Part shown: positions 50,623 through 59,995 of the stretch, piece after piece
Layout of the letters: each line of letters opens with the position of its first letter
Numbering within the stretch: the stretch's first letter is position 1
Source of the DNA: Pseudonocardia thermophila
GTDB taxonomy: Bacteria; Actinomycetota; Actinomycetes; Mycobacteriales; Pseudonocardiaceae
NCBI RefSeq assembly: GCF_900142365.1
Contig: NZ_FRAP01000012.1
Location: 62,001 to 126,000, forward strand
Direction: 5' to 3'
Length of the DNA stretch: 64,000 nt
Translations under genes and position numbers: made by a program
Notes under the pieces: generated by a model
What the model was told of the DNA's origin: nothing
Database searches by the model: none
The model's input: only the letters and a program-made list of their open reading frames with translations

Positions 50623-51977
50623 CACATGCTCCCTTGCACACTGATCCATCGACGTTCCGTCAGCAGGTCCACGTTGGCCGACCCGCCGAACCGCTCCCCG
50701 CAGCCCGACGCGCCGATCCCGCCGAACGGGACCTGCGGCTCGTGCATCGCCGTCGTATCGTTGACGTGCACCATCCCGGCCCGCAGCCGCCGGGCGAGCA
50801 CCCGGCCGCGCTCGACGTCCCGGGTGAACAGGGCCGCTGACAGCCCGTACTCGGTCCGGTTGGCCAGCGCGATCGCGTCCTCGTCGTCCTCGGCCACGGT
50901 GATCGCTGCGACGGGGGCGAACGTTTCCTCGTCGAACAGCGGCATCCCGGGCCGGACCCCGCTGACCACGGTCGCCGGCACGTACCGGCCGTCGTGCCCG
51001 CCGCCGATGTGCAGGGTGGCTCCGCGGGCCACGGACTCGGCGACCATGGCGGCGGCGCGGGCGGCCTGCCGTTCGCTGATCAGCGGGCCGAGGTCGACGT
51101 CACCGGTCGCGGGGTCGCCGACGGTGAGCCGGGCGGCGTGGTCGGTGAGCGCGGCGGTGTAGGCGTCGGCGTGCTCGCGGACCACGATGTGCCGGCCGGT
51201 GGCGATGCACACCTGGCCCTGGTGGACGAACGTCCCGGCGGCCGCGCAGGAGACCGCGAGATCCAGGTCGGCGTCGGAGAGCACGACGGCGGCGTTGTTG
51301 CCGCCGAGCTCGAGCGCGACCTTCTTCAGGGTGCGGGCCGCGACCTCGGCGACCCGGCGGCCGACGGCGCTCGACCCGGTGAAGTGGATCATGTCGACGC
51401 CCGGGTGCTCGACGAGGGCGGGCCCGGCGTCGTGCCCGGGCAGCACCGCCAGCACGCCGTCCGGCAGGCCGGCGTCCACCAGCACCCGTGCCCAGGCGAG
51501 CCCTCCGGAGTGCGGGGTCTCCGGGGCCGGTTTGAGCAGCACCGCGTTGCCGAGCGCGAGCGCGGGCGCGGCGATCCGCAGCGCCAGGTGCATGGGGAAG
51601 TTCCAGCCGGTGATCAGGCCGATCACCCCGACCGGGACCCGTTCGACGACGTTCTCGCGGCCGGGCCGGACGGACGGCACGATCTCGGCCGTCGGGGTGA
51701 GCGCCAGCGCGCCCGCGAGGTGCAGCTCCTCGATGCTGTCGCCGACCTCGCCCTCGGCTTTGCGGCGCGTCCCGCCGGTCTCGGTGATCACCAGGTCGAC
51801 GAGCTCCGGGCGGCGGGCGTCGAGCGCGGCGGCGGCGCGGCGCAGGACCAGCCTGCGCTCAGGTCCGGGCGTGGCGGCCCAGCGCGGTTGCGCCTCCCGG
51901 GCCCGGGCGATCGCCGAGTCGACGTCGTCGCGGGTCGCCTCCCGGACCGGGGGCGGGGTGGTGGTGAGAGTGGTCAT
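50622..51977 (-). CDS. NAD(P)-dependent aldehyde dehydrogenase
   Basis: The 451-residue enzyme carries the catalytic Cys257 in HQGQVCIATGR and the general base Glu223 in VALELGGNN, with cofactor motif FTGSSAVGRRVAE. It resembles benzaldehyde/vanillin-type dehydrogenases by overall pattern. It would oxidise the aldehyde from the next gene's alcohol dehydrogenase to an acid ready for CoA activation. ATG 51977 overlaps the upstream stop as ATGA. Confidence 0.92.
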   Translation of the reverse strand: MTTLTTTPPPVREATRDDVDSAIARAREAQPRWAATPGPERRLVLRRAAAALDARRPELVDLVITETGGTRRKAEGEVGDSIEELHLAGALALTPTAEIVPSVRPGRENVVERVPVGVIGLITGWNFPMHLALRIAAPALALGNAVLLKPAPETPHSGGLAWARVLVDAGLPDGVLAVLPGHDAGPALVEHPGVDMIHFTGSSAVGRRVAEVAARTLKKVALELGGNNAAVVLSDADLDLAVSCAAAGTFVHQGQVCIATGRHIVVREHADAYTAALTDHAARLTVGDPATGDVDLGPLISERQAARAAAMVAESVARGATLHIGGGHDGRYVPATVVSGVRPGMPLFDEETFAPVAAITVAEDDEDAIALANRTEYGLSAALFTRDVERGRVLARRLRAGMVHVNDTTAMHEPQVPFGGIGASGCGERFGGSANVDLLTERRWISVQGSM

Positions 51978-53158
51978 GGGGTCCTCAGCGGTGCGGGGAC
52001 CGGGGCCGTCCAGTCCAGCGAGCTCGCGGCTCGGCCGAGCATCAGCTGGTGGATCTGGCTGGTCCCGTCGATGATCTGGATGATCTTGGAGTTGCGGAAG
52101 TAGCTCTGGACGAGGTAGTCGGCGTGCACGCCGGCCCCACCCAGCAGCTGGACGGCGACGGTGGACTGGGTCATCGCCGCCTCGGTCGTGGCGAGCTTCG
52201 CGGCGGAGATCAGCGTGTTGTCGCCGCCGCCCCCGGCGGCGAAGCTCGCCAGCGCGGCGTGCACGAGGTGCCGCCCGGACAGGTACGCCGCGAGCATCGA
52301 CCCGAGCTGGGCCTGCAGGAGCGGGTTGCGGGCGAGCGGCCCGCCGAAGGCCTCCCGTTCGCCCAGGTAGGTGGTGCACTCACGGAGCGCGCCGCGGATG
52401 AACCCGAGCGCGTACGAGGCGCAGTCCAGGCGCGCCAGGTTGACGCCCTCGAGCATCCCGGAGAAACCCTCGACGTTCATCCGCGCCTCGGCCGGTACCC
52501 GGCATCCGGAGAACGTGAGCGTCCCCAGCGGCACACCGCGGAACCCGATGAGCGGCTCCGGCGGGCCGGCTTCGGCGCCTTCGGTGGCGAGGTCGACGAC
52601 GAACGCCGCCGTGTCCGCGTCCCGGCCGCGGTGGTCGAGCTTGGCGAGCACAACGGCGAACCGGGCCCGCGGGCCCTGGGTGATCCAGGCCTTCTCCCCG
52701 TCGAGGACGTAGTGGTCGCCGTCCCGGCGGGCGACGGTGGTGATCGCGCGGACGTCGGTGCCGGCGTGCGGCTCGGAGATCGCGAACGCGCCGAACCCGG
52801 TCCCGGCGAGCAGACCGGGCAGCCAGCGGTCGCGCACCTGCGGGTTCGCGTACTTGCACAGCATGTAGGCGTGCAGCCGGGCGATCGACAGCGCGAGCGC
52901 GAACGAGCCCGAGTACGACGCGACGATCTCGTTGCTCTCGTGGGCGAGGGCGAACCCGGCCGGGTCGATCGCCCCGCGTTCGTCGACGATCAGGCCCTGC
53001 AGGCCGATCTCGGCGGCGGTGCGCATGAGGTCGGTGTCGTAGATCGCGGTGCCGTCCTCGATCGCGCGGACCTGGGGCAGCACCTCCTTCTCGCAGAACT
53101 CCTGCACCACGGCCAGCAGCTCGCGGGTCTCCGCGGTGGTCTCGAACAGCCCGGTCAC
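51974..53158 (-). CDS. Acyl-CoA dehydrogenase
   Basis: The 394-residue flavoprotein has the three-domain acyl-CoA dehydrogenase order: a helical start, FGAFAISEPHAGTDVRAI with GDHYVLDGEKAWITQG in the beta domain, and the C-terminal QLLGGAGVHADYLVQSYFRNSKIIQIIDGTSQIHQLMLGR. It inserts a 2,3 double bond into an acyl-CoA and passes electrons to ETF. GTG 53158 overlaps the CoA-transferase stop. Unlike the broken paralogue at 3246, it is intact. Confidence 0.93.
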   Translation of the reverse strand: MTGLFETTAETRELLAVVQEFCEKEVLPQVRAIEDGTAIYDTDLMRTAAEIGLQGLIVDERGAIDPAGFALAHESNEIVASYSGSFALALSIARLHAYMLCKYANPQVRDRWLPGLLAGTGFGAFAISEPHAGTDVRAITTVARRDGDHYVLDGEKAWITQGPRARFAVVLAKLDHRGRDADTAAFVVDLATEGAEAGPPEPLIGFRGVPLGTLTFSGCRVPAEARMNVEGFSGMLEGVNLARLDCASYALGFIRGALRECTTYLGEREAFGGPLARNPLLQAQLGSMLAAYLSGRHLVHAALASFAAGGGGDNTLISAAKLATTEAAMTQSTVAVQLLGGAGVHADYLVQSYFRNSKIIQIIDGTSQIHQLMLGRAASSLDWTAPVPAPLRTP

Positions 53159-54717
53159 GACGCCACCCGCCCTTCGGCCGCGGTGAACAGCCCGGCCGGC
53201 ATCGGCACCACCTCGCGATCGACGACCGGTTCGAAGCCCATGAGCGCGGTGATCCCCTCGACGGTCTGGCCGGGTGCGATCTCCCGCAGGGCGACGCCCC
53301 GGTCGGTCAGCTCGAACACGGCGCGTTCGGTGACGTAGAAGACCTCCTGGCCGCGGGCTCGGGCACGGGCCGCGTTGAAGGTCATGTGCTGCACGCGCGG
53401 CACGAACTTGCGCACCCGGCCCTCGGAGAGGACGGTCAGCCGCCCGTCGGCGATCTCGGTGCGCAGCCCGCCAGCTGTGAGCGTTCCGCAGAACACCACC
53501 CGCCGGGCGGACTGCGAGATGTTGATGAAGCCGCCGGCGCCGAACACCCGCCCGTCGACCAGCGACGAGTTGACGTTGCCCTCCGCGTCGACCTCGGCGA
53601 ACCCGAGGCAGGTGACGTCGAGGCCGCCGCCGTCGTAGAAGTCGAACTGGGCGGCGTGCTCGACGACGGCCTCGGGGTTCCACGCCACGCCGAAGATGAC
53701 CCCGCGGGCGGGCACCCCGCCGACCAGGCCCTGCTCCACGGTCAGGGTCAGCTCGTCGAGCCGGCCCTCTTCGGCGACCACCGCGGCGACCCCGTCGGCC
53801 ATGCCGACCCCGAGGTTCACCACGGCACCCCGGGGGATCATGGCCGCGGCCCGGCGGGCGACGACCGCGCGTTCGGTGAGCGGCAGGGGCTCGGCCAGCC
53901 CCAGCGGGACGGACAGCTCGCCGGAGAACGCCGGCTCGTAGTCGGTCTGCGCGGTCTGGCGCTGCTCGGGATGGACCACGACGTAGTCGACGAGGTGCGC
54001 CGGCACGACCACGTCCCGCGCCTTGAGGCTCCCGGCCGCGGCGACCCGCTTGACCTGGGCGATCACGATGCCGCCGCTGTTGCGCACGGCGGTCGCGGCG
54101 GCCAGCACGCCGATCTTGGCAGCCTCCTGCTCGAGGGTGAGGTTGCCCTTCTCGTCGGCCGTGGTGCCACGGATGAAGCCGACGTCGAACCGCGGGGTCC
54201 GGTAGTGCAGGTACTCCTCGCCGTCGATCTCGACGACCCGGACCAGCTGTTCGGTGGTGCGGTCGTTGAGCCGTCCGCCGTCGATGCGCGGATCGCAGAA
54301 CGTGCCCAGCCCGGTGCGGGTGAACAGGCCCGGCCGGCCCGCGGCGGTCTCGCGCAGCAGCTGCGCCAGCACGCCCTGCGGCAGGTTGTAGGCCTCGAAC
54401 TCGCCGTCCTGGGCCATCGCGGCGAGCTTCGGCGACATCGCCCAGTGCCCGGCGACCATCCGGGCCAGCAGCCCGGGCTGGGCGAAGTGGTCGATGCCCG
54501 AGCCGGCGCGGTTGCCGACACCGCTGCACGCCAGCGCGGAGATCCCCTGCGGGTGGCCGGTGCGGGCGAAGCGCTCGCCGAGGGCGGACAGCAGCAGGTC
54601 GGGCTCGACGACCCCGCCGCCGGAGGCCTCGATGAGCAGGCTGGCGCCGTCGGGAACGAGTGCGACGGCCTCCTCGGCGCTGACGAACCGTGCCTTGACG
54701 TCCTTCGTGTACCTCAC
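53155..54717 (-). CDS. Fused-subunit acyl-CoA:carboxylate CoA-transferase
   Basis: The 520-residue protein joins the alpha and beta halves of a class I CoA-transferase. The N-terminal half begins KARFVSAEEAVALVPDGASLLIE; the C-terminal half holds VNLGVGMADGVAAVVAEEG and the active-site glutamate in LTVEQGLVGGVPA. It moves CoA from a donor such as acetyl-CoA or succinyl-CoA to the carboxylic acid made by the two dehydrogenases. GTG 54717 overlaps the SDR stop and its own stop overlaps the acyl-CoA dehydrogenase start. Confidence 0.9.
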   Translation of the reverse strand: MRYTKDVKARFVSAEEAVALVPDGASLLIEASGGGVVEPDLLLSALGERFARTGHPQGISALACSGVGNRAGSGIDHFAQPGLLARMVAGHWAMSPKLAAMAQDGEFEAYNLPQGVLAQLLRETAAGRPGLFTRTGLGTFCDPRIDGGRLNDRTTEQLVRVVEIDGEEYLHYRTPRFDVGFIRGTTADEKGNLTLEQEAAKIGVLAAATAVRNSGGIVIAQVKRVAAAGSLKARDVVVPAHLVDYVVVHPEQRQTAQTDYEPAFSGELSVPLGLAEPLPLTERAVVARRAAAMIPRGAVVNLGVGMADGVAAVVAEEGRLDELTLTVEQGLVGGVPARGVIFGVAWNPEAVVEHAAQFDFYDGGGLDVTCLGFAEVDAEGNVNSSLVDGRVFGAGGFINISQSARRVVFCGTLTAGGLRTEIADGRLTVLSEGRVRKFVPRVQHMTFNAARARARGQEVFYVTERAVFELTDRGVALREIAPGQTVEGITALMGFEPVVDREVVPMPAGLFTAAEGRVAS

Positions 54718-55505
54718 GGCATCACCCCGCCGCCGTTGGCCGAGATCGTCTGCCCGGTGAGGAAGGAGGCCGCGTCGGAGAGCAGGAAGCGGATGACGGC
54801 CGCGATCTCGTCGGCGGTGCCGAAGCGGCCGAGCACCATCTTCGAGGTCTTGCGCTCCACCCACTCCGGCGTGGCGTGCGGCCGGGTCATCGGGGTGTCG
54901 ACCGGGCCGGGGGCGACCGAGTTGACCCGGATCCGCGGCCCGAGTTCGTGCGCGAGCGCCCGGGTGAGCCCGAGCGTGCCCGCCTTCGAGGCGGTGTAGG
55001 CGGCGACGTCCCGGGCGCCGGTGTAGGCCAGCTGGGACGCGACGGTGACGATCGCCGCGCCGGTGGCCCGCTGCAGGAACGGCAGGGCCGCGCGGGCGCA
55101 GCGGTAGGTGCCGGTCAGGTTCGTCTCGACGGTGCGGTGCCAGATCGCGGGCTCCAGCTCGGCGAACGGCACCTGCTCCATCACGCCTGCGGCGGTGACC
55201 AGGCCGTCCACCCCGCCGAACCGGTCGGCCGCGGCGGCGAACAGCGCCGCGACGGACCCGTCGTCGAGGACGTCGACCGGGACGGGGTGGGCGCGGTCCT
55301 CACCCAGCCGGTGGGCGAGCTCTTTCGCGCTCTGCTCGTCGTCGGGGGCGGGTCCGTGGCCCAGCACCACCGAGGCACCGGCCCGCACGGCCAGTTCGGC
55401 GGTGGCCGAGCCGATGCCGCCGGACGCGCCCGTGATCACCACGGTGCGGCCGTCGAGCCGGGCGAAGGGATCCGGCCCGGACGAATGGGTATCGCTCACG
55501 ATCAT
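54714..55505 (-). CDS. Short-chain dehydrogenase/reductase (first enzyme after transporter)
   Basis: The 263-residue SDR has GASGGIG (about 26-32), VASQLAYTGARDVAAYTASKAGT with the catalytic Tyr and Lys, and ends in the usual SFLTGQTISANGG. ATG 55505 overlaps the ABC ATPase stop as ATGA; GTG 55499 is an alternative. Its place directly after the importer genes suggests an early redox step on the imported molecule. Confidence 0.9.
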   Translation of the reverse strand: MIVSDTHSSGPDPFARLDGRTVVITGASGGIGSATAELAVRAGASVVLGHGPAPDDEQSAKELAHRLGEDRAHPVPVDVLDDGSVAALFAAAADRFGGVDGLVTAAGVMEQVPFAELEPAIWHRTVETNLTGTYRCARAALPFLQRATGAAIVTVASQLAYTGARDVAAYTASKAGTLGLTRALAHELGPRIRVNSVAPGPVDTPMTRPHATPEWVERKTSKMVLGRFGTADEIAAVIRFLLSDAASFLTGQTISANGGGVMP

Positions 55506-57019
55506 CCCTTGAATGCGTAGGAGAGGACGGACTCTTCGTCGGCGCTCGCGGCGTCGAGCTCGCCGACGGTGCGCCCGCCGCGCATGACGACGATGCGGTC
55601 GCAGGTGAGCAGCAGTTCCTGGAGCACGGACGAGACCATCACGATGGCCAGGCCGGACTCGGCCAGCTCCCGGATCAACCGGTGGACCTCTGCCTTCGCG
55701 CCGACGTCGATGCCGCGGGTCGGCTCGTCGAGCAGCAGCACCCGGGGCCCGGTCGCCAGGACGCGGCCGAGCACGACCTTCTGCTGGTTGCCGCCGCTCA
55801 GCGTCGCGACCGGGGCGCCGGGATCGGGCGCCTTGATCCGCAGGCGCTTCGCGTAGGCGGCGTAGAGCTCGGCGCCGCGGGCTCGCGAGACCCACGGTCC
55901 CCGCGACAGCGCGTCCAGGGCTGCCAGCTCGAAGTTGTGCTGGATGCTGTGGTCCAGGCTCAGCCCCTGCTCCTTGCGGTTCTCCGGGACCAGGCCGATC
56001 CCGGCGCGGATGGCGTCACCGGGCCGCCGCGGCCGGTACGGCTCGCCGAACAGCTCCATGGCGCCCGCGGTCGCGCGGGTGGCGCCGAAGATCGCGGCGA
56101 GCAGCTCGCTGCGACCGCTGCCGACCAGACCGGCGACGCCGAGCACCTCACCCGGCGCGACCTGCAGCGACGCCGACACCACCCCCGGCGCGGCGAGCCC
56201 GTCGACCCGCAGGGCCGGGCCGTTCGGGGCGATGCGCTGCGCGGACCGGTCCCCGCGCTCGTACACCGCCGAGACGTCGGAGCCGATCATGTTGCGGATC
56301 AGCGCGTCCTCGTCGAACGCCGAAGCGCGGTCGGAGGCCACGAGCCGGCCGTCGCGCAGGACCGTGACCCGGTCGGCGACCTCCAGCACCTCGGTGAGGT
56401 CGTGGCTGATGAGCACGATGCCGTGCCCGCCGTCGCGCAGCTCCCGCATCAGCCCGACCAGGCGGCGGGCGTCCTCCGGGCCGAGCGAGGACGTCGGCTC
56501 GTCGAGGATGATGATCCGAGCGTCCTGGGCGAGCGCTCGGGCGATCTCCACGAGCTGCTGCCCGGAGACCGACAGGGTGGCCGCGGGCCGGCGCGGATCG
56601 ACGTCCAGGCCGACCCGCTCGAGGTAGGTGCGGGCGAGCGCGGTCAGCCGCCTGCGGTCGATGAACCAGCCGTGCGCCGGCTCGATGCCCATCAGCACGT
56701 TCTCGCCGACGGACAGCGACGGGATGACGGTCAGCTCCTGGTGCACCATCGCGATGCCCTGGGCGGCCGACGCAGCGGCTCCGCCGTGCCGGGGCCGCCC
56801 GTCGACCAGGACCTCGCCCGCGTCCGGGGCGTACACCCCGAACAGCACCTTCGACAGGGTGGACTTGCCGGCGCCGTTCTCACCGACCAGTGCGTGGATC
56901 TCTCCGAGGTGCACGTCGAGGGTGACGTCGCGGAGCGCGTGCACCCCGGAGAAGCTCTTGGTGATGCCGGTCATCCGCACGAAGGCGGTGTCGGCCGGTG
57001 CGGAGATCGTGCCGGTCAT
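55502..57019 (-). CDS. Ribose/monosaccharide-type ABC importer ATPase with two NBDs
   Basis: The 505-residue protein carries two nucleotide-binding domains, as in RbsA/MglA. The first has GENGAGKST (about 46-54), LSVSGQQLVEIARAL and IILDEPTSSLG. The second has a degenerate Walker A GLVGSGRSE, with intact LSGGNQQKVVLGR and LLLDEPTRGIDVGAK. It powers uptake through the permease encoded upstream, with which it shares a 4-base overlap. The CUT2 class to which it belongs takes up sugars, polyols, autoinducers and other small polar molecules. Confidence 0.93.
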   Translation of the reverse strand: MTGTISAPADTAFVRMTGITKSFSGVHALRDVTLDVHLGEIHALVGENGAGKSTLSKVLFGVYAPDAGEVLVDGRPRHGGAAASAAQGIAMVHQELTVIPSLSVGENVLMGIEPAHGWFIDRRRLTALARTYLERVGLDVDPRRPAATLSVSGQQLVEIARALAQDARIIILDEPTSSLGPEDARRLVGLMRELRDGGHGIVLISHDLTEVLEVADRVTVLRDGRLVASDRASAFDEDALIRNMIGSDVSAVYERGDRSAQRIAPNGPALRVDGLAAPGVVSASLQVAPGEVLGVAGLVGSGRSELLAAIFGATRATAGAMELFGEPYRPRRPGDAIRAGIGLVPENRKEQGLSLDHSIQHNFELAALDALSRGPWVSRARGAELYAAYAKRLRIKAPDPGAPVATLSGGNQQKVVLGRVLATGPRVLLLDEPTRGIDVGAKAEVHRLIRELAESGLAIVMVSSVLQELLLTCDRIVVMRGGRTVGELDAASADEESVLSYAFKG

Positions 57020-58032
57020 GACGTCGTGCGGTCCCGTCGGACGAGCCGGTCGAGTACGACGGCGGCCACGATCACGGCGCCGGTGACGATCCGCTGCCAG
57101 TAGTCGGGCACGTTCAGCAGCTGCAGCCCGTTCACCAGCGATCCGATCAGCAGCGCGCCGAAGAACGTGCCGGCGAGCCGGCCCCGGCCGCCGAAGAGGC
57201 TCGTGCCGCCGACCACGACCGCGGCGATCACGTCGAGCTCCAGGCCGACGCTGCCCGCGGGCTGCCCCGACGACAGCCGCGACGACAGGATGAGCGCCGA
57301 GATCGCGACGCAGATGCCGCCGAAGACGTAGACGAACATCAGTACCCGGTTGACCCGGATCCCGGCGAGCCGGGCGGCCTCGGGGTTCCCGCCGACGGCG
57401 TAGATGCGCCTGCCGATCTTCATCCGGTGCAGGACCAGGTAGCCCAGCCCGAACACCACCGCCATGATGATCACCGGGATCGGGACGCCGAACACGTCGC
57501 CGAGGCCGATGCGCAGGTAGGGGCCGTCCGGGATCGACACCGGGCTGGAGTCGGTGACCAGCAGCGCGACGCCGCGGACTGCGGTCATCGTGGCCAGCGT
57601 GGCGATGAAGGCCGGCACCACCGCGACCGTGACCAGCAGCCCGTTGAGGGCGCCGACGACCGCGCCGACCGCCAGGGCGAGCAGGACGGCGAGCACCGCG
57701 CCGCCGAGCGAGTGCCCTGCCGGGTCGGCGGCCAGGCTCAGCGCCGCGAGGCTGCCGGTCAGGGCGGCCAGCGAGCCGACCGACAGGTCGATCCCGCGGA
57801 CCAGGATGATCAGTGTCATCCCGACCCCGGCGATCGCGGTGATGCTCACCTGGCGCACGACGTTCGTCAGGTTGAACACCGTGAAGAAGTTCGGCGCGAT
57901 GATCGCGAACAGCACCAGCAGGACGGCGAACGCCGCGATCGGGCCGAGCTCGGCGAGGCCGCCGGCCCGGGACCGGATCCGGGACGCGGGCCGGGTGGTC
58001 ACGGGGGCGCTCTCGATCAGCTGCGTGCTCAT
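57016..58032 (-). CDS. Ribose-type ABC importer permease
   Basis: The 338-residue membrane protein has about nine hydrophobic helices and the RbsC family signatures GMTLIILVRGIDLSVGS (about 72-88) and RRIYAVGGNPEAARLAGI (about 215-232). It forms the membrane pore with the double ATPase. ATG 58032 comes 32 bases after the binding-protein stop; GAGGAG is present upstream. Confidence 0.93.
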   Translation of the reverse strand: MSTQLIESAPVTTRPASRIRSRAGGLAELGPIAAFAVLLVLFAIIAPNFFTVFNLTNVVRQVSITAIAGVGMTLIILVRGIDLSVGSLAALTGSLAALSLAADPAGHSLGGAVLAVLLALAVGAVVGALNGLLVTVAVVPAFIATLATMTAVRGVALLVTDSSPVSIPDGPYLRIGLGDVFGVPIPVIIMAVVFGLGYLVLHRMKIGRRIYAVGGNPEAARLAGIRVNRVLMFVYVFGGICVAISALILSSRLSSGQPAGSVGLELDVIAAVVVGGTSLFGGRGRLAGTFFGALLIGSLVNGLQLLNVPDYWQRIVTGAVIVAAVVLDRLVRRDRTTS

Positions 58033-58064
58033 CGGCAGCTCCTCGGGTCGTGGCCGGGCAACGG

Positions 58065-59150
58065 TCAGAAGGCCGGCTGGAGGGTGCCCGCGCGCACTTC
58101 CTCCGCGGTCACCAGCTCGCCGAGCTGGACCGAGTAGGCGGGGACGGGCTCGCCGCGCAGGTACTTGACGGTCGACTCCACGGCCGTGGCCGCCGTGGGC
58201 AGGTGCCGGACAGTGGCCAGCGCCTTGCCGGCGGCGATCGCGTCGAACATCTCCTTCTGGCCGTCGAGCCCGATGACGTCGATGCCGCTGCGGCCGCTCG
58301 CCTCGATCGCGGAGATCGCGCCGAGCGCGGCCTCGTCGTTGGCGCCGAAGATCAGCTGGACGTCGGGGTGGGCGGCGAGGATCGACTCGGCCGCCTTGGC
58401 CGACGCGTCGCGGCGGTACTGGCCGGGCTGTTCGGCGACGATCTCGAAGTTGCAGGCCTTGCGCAGCTCCAGCTCGAAGGCGCTGGTGCGGGCCACACTG
58501 GACTGGTCGCCGGTGATGCCGGAGATGATCGCGACCTTGACGCCCGGCTGGCCTTCGTAGTGCTTGACGATCCACTCGCCGATCGTCTTGCCCTCCGACG
58601 CGTACGGCGCCAGCGCCTGCGAGGCGGGCTTCACGCCGAGCATGCCCTTCTGCGTGAAGCTGTAGGCGATGTCGCGCTGCTGGGCCTCCTGCAGGACCGC
58701 GTTGAGACCCTGGGTGTTGGCCGGCATCATCACGATCGCGTTCGAGCCGCTCGCGATCGCGTTCTGGATGTCGTTGAACTGCTTGTTGACGTCGTCGTTG
58801 GCGCTCACGACGTCCAGCTGCACCCCGAGCTCGGCGGCCTTCGCCTGGGCCAGCTGCTGCTGGGTGACCAGGAACGGGTGGGAGAGCCCCTCGATCGAGA
58901 AGGTGATCTTGATCGGCGCGTCCGGCGGGAGCGGCTTGGGGTTGGTGTTCAGGGTCTTTCCGGCATCGGCCGCGGCGATCCCGTAGAGGTTCTTCGACAG
59001 GGTCTCCTCGAGCTCGGCGATCCGCTGGGCGTTCTCCGGGCAGTTCGGGCTGATCGCCTGGGCGTCGACGGTCGAGGCCGTCGAGCCGCCGCATCCGGCC
59101 AGCAGCAGGGTCGCCGCCACGACGGCGGCGCCGAGGGTGATCGATCGCAT
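58065..59150 (-). CDS. Ribose-type ABC substrate-binding lipoprotein with N-terminal insert
   Basis: The 361-residue protein has a lipoprotein signal (VVAATLLLAGC, Cys about 20) and a periplasmic-binding type I fold from about residue 80. It includes NDIQNAIASGSNAIVMMPANTQGL and FGANDEAALGAISAIE. Between them about 55 residues form a helical insert (NAQRIAELEETLSKNLYG) that common RbsB proteins lack. It binds the operon's substrate outside the cell. ATG 59150 follows GAAGGAGAT. It begins 41 bases after the iclR stop. Confidence 0.92.
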   Translation of the reverse strand: MRSITLGAAVVAATLLLAGCGGSTASTVDAQAISPNCPENAQRIAELEETLSKNLYGIAAADAGKTLNTNPKPLPPDAPIKITFSIEGLSHPFLVTQQQLAQAKAAELGVQLDVVSANDDVNKQFNDIQNAIASGSNAIVMMPANTQGLNAVLQEAQQRDIAYSFTQKGMLGVKPASQALAPYASEGKTIGEWIVKHYEGQPGVKVAIISGITGDQSSVARTSAFELELRKACNFEIVAEQPGQYRRDASAKAAESILAAHPDVQLIFGANDEAALGAISAIEASGRSGIDVIGLDGQKEMFDAIAAGKALATVRHLPTAATAVESTVKYLRGEPVPAYSVQLGELVTAEEVRAGTLQPAF

Positions 59151-59191
59151 CGGTGCGATCTCCTTCCGTTGACGGGGGAAGAGCCGAGGGG

Positions 59192-59995
59192 TCAGGTGCG
59201 ACGGGAGCGCCGGGCCGGGGCCATCGCGACCGGCGGGAAGAGCAGGCTCGAGATCTTCTCGGCGGCCTTGATCAGCAACGGGGCGAACTCGTCGACCGCC
59301 CGGTGGTCGTCGAGCCGGAACTTCGGCGCGCCGATGCAGACGGCGGCGACCGCGTTGCCGAGCGGGTCGAGGATCGCGGTGGCGACCGACCGGACGTCGG
59401 GCTCGCGCTCCTCGAAGTTCAGGGCGTAGCGGCGCTTGCGCACCTGCTCGAGATCGGCGGCGAGCTCCGCCATGCTCGTGACGGTGTTCGGCGTGTACCG
59501 GATGTAGTCGAGCCGGGGGAGCAGCCGCTCCACGAGCACCGCGGGCAGGAACGCGAGGATCGCCTTGCCCTGCGAGGTGGCGTGCAGCGGAACCCGTTGC
59601 CCGACCTCGCCGTACATCTGGACCGGGTGCGGCGAGCGCAGGCACTGGACGTAGGTGACCTCCAGGCCCTCGCGCACCGACAGGAAGACCGTCTCCCCGC
59701 TGGTCTCCCGCAGCTCCTCGAGCACCGGCAGCGCCAGCTCGCCGAGCGAGCGCCGATCGATGCGCAGCGTCCCGAGCAGGCGGGCCTGCGGCCCGAGCTC
59801 GTAGAGCTTGGTGACCTCGTCCTGCACCGCGAAGCCGCGGTCGCACAGCACGCGCAGCAGCCGTCGCGTCGTGCTGAGCGGGAGGTCCAGTGCCTGGGAC
59901 AGGCTCGTGAGGTTCGCGCCTCCGGCCTGGATGCCCAGCTCGCTGAGGACGTCGAGCAACCGGTAGGCCGCCTGCGCCCCTTGTACTTCCACCAT
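59192..59995 (-). CDS. IclR-family transcriptional regulator of the catabolic operon
   Basis: The 267-residue protein has an N-terminal winged helix-turn-helix (about 8-68, with LTSLSQALDLPLSTTRRLLRVL) and a C-terminal IclR effector domain (about 80-255, with HATSQGKAILAFLP and VRSVATAILDPLGNAVAAVCIG). Such regulators repress or activate catabolic genes and release on binding a pathway compound. ATG 59995 follows GAGGAG. It is the first gene of the minus-strand run, so it probably controls its own promoter and the 12 genes after it. Confidence 0.92.
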   Translation of the reverse strand: MVEVQGAQAAYRLLDVLSELGIQAGGANLTSLSQALDLPLSTTRRLLRVLCDRGFAVQDEVTKLYELGPQARLLGTLRIDRRSLGELALPVLEELRETSGETVFLSVREGLEVTYVQCLRSPHPVQMYGEVGQRVPLHATSQGKAILAFLPAVLVERLLPRLDYIRYTPNTVTSMAELAADLEQVRKRRYALNFEEREPDVRSVATAILDPLGNAVAAVCIGAPKFRLDDHRAVDEFAPLLIKAAEKISSLLFPPVAMAPARRSRRT

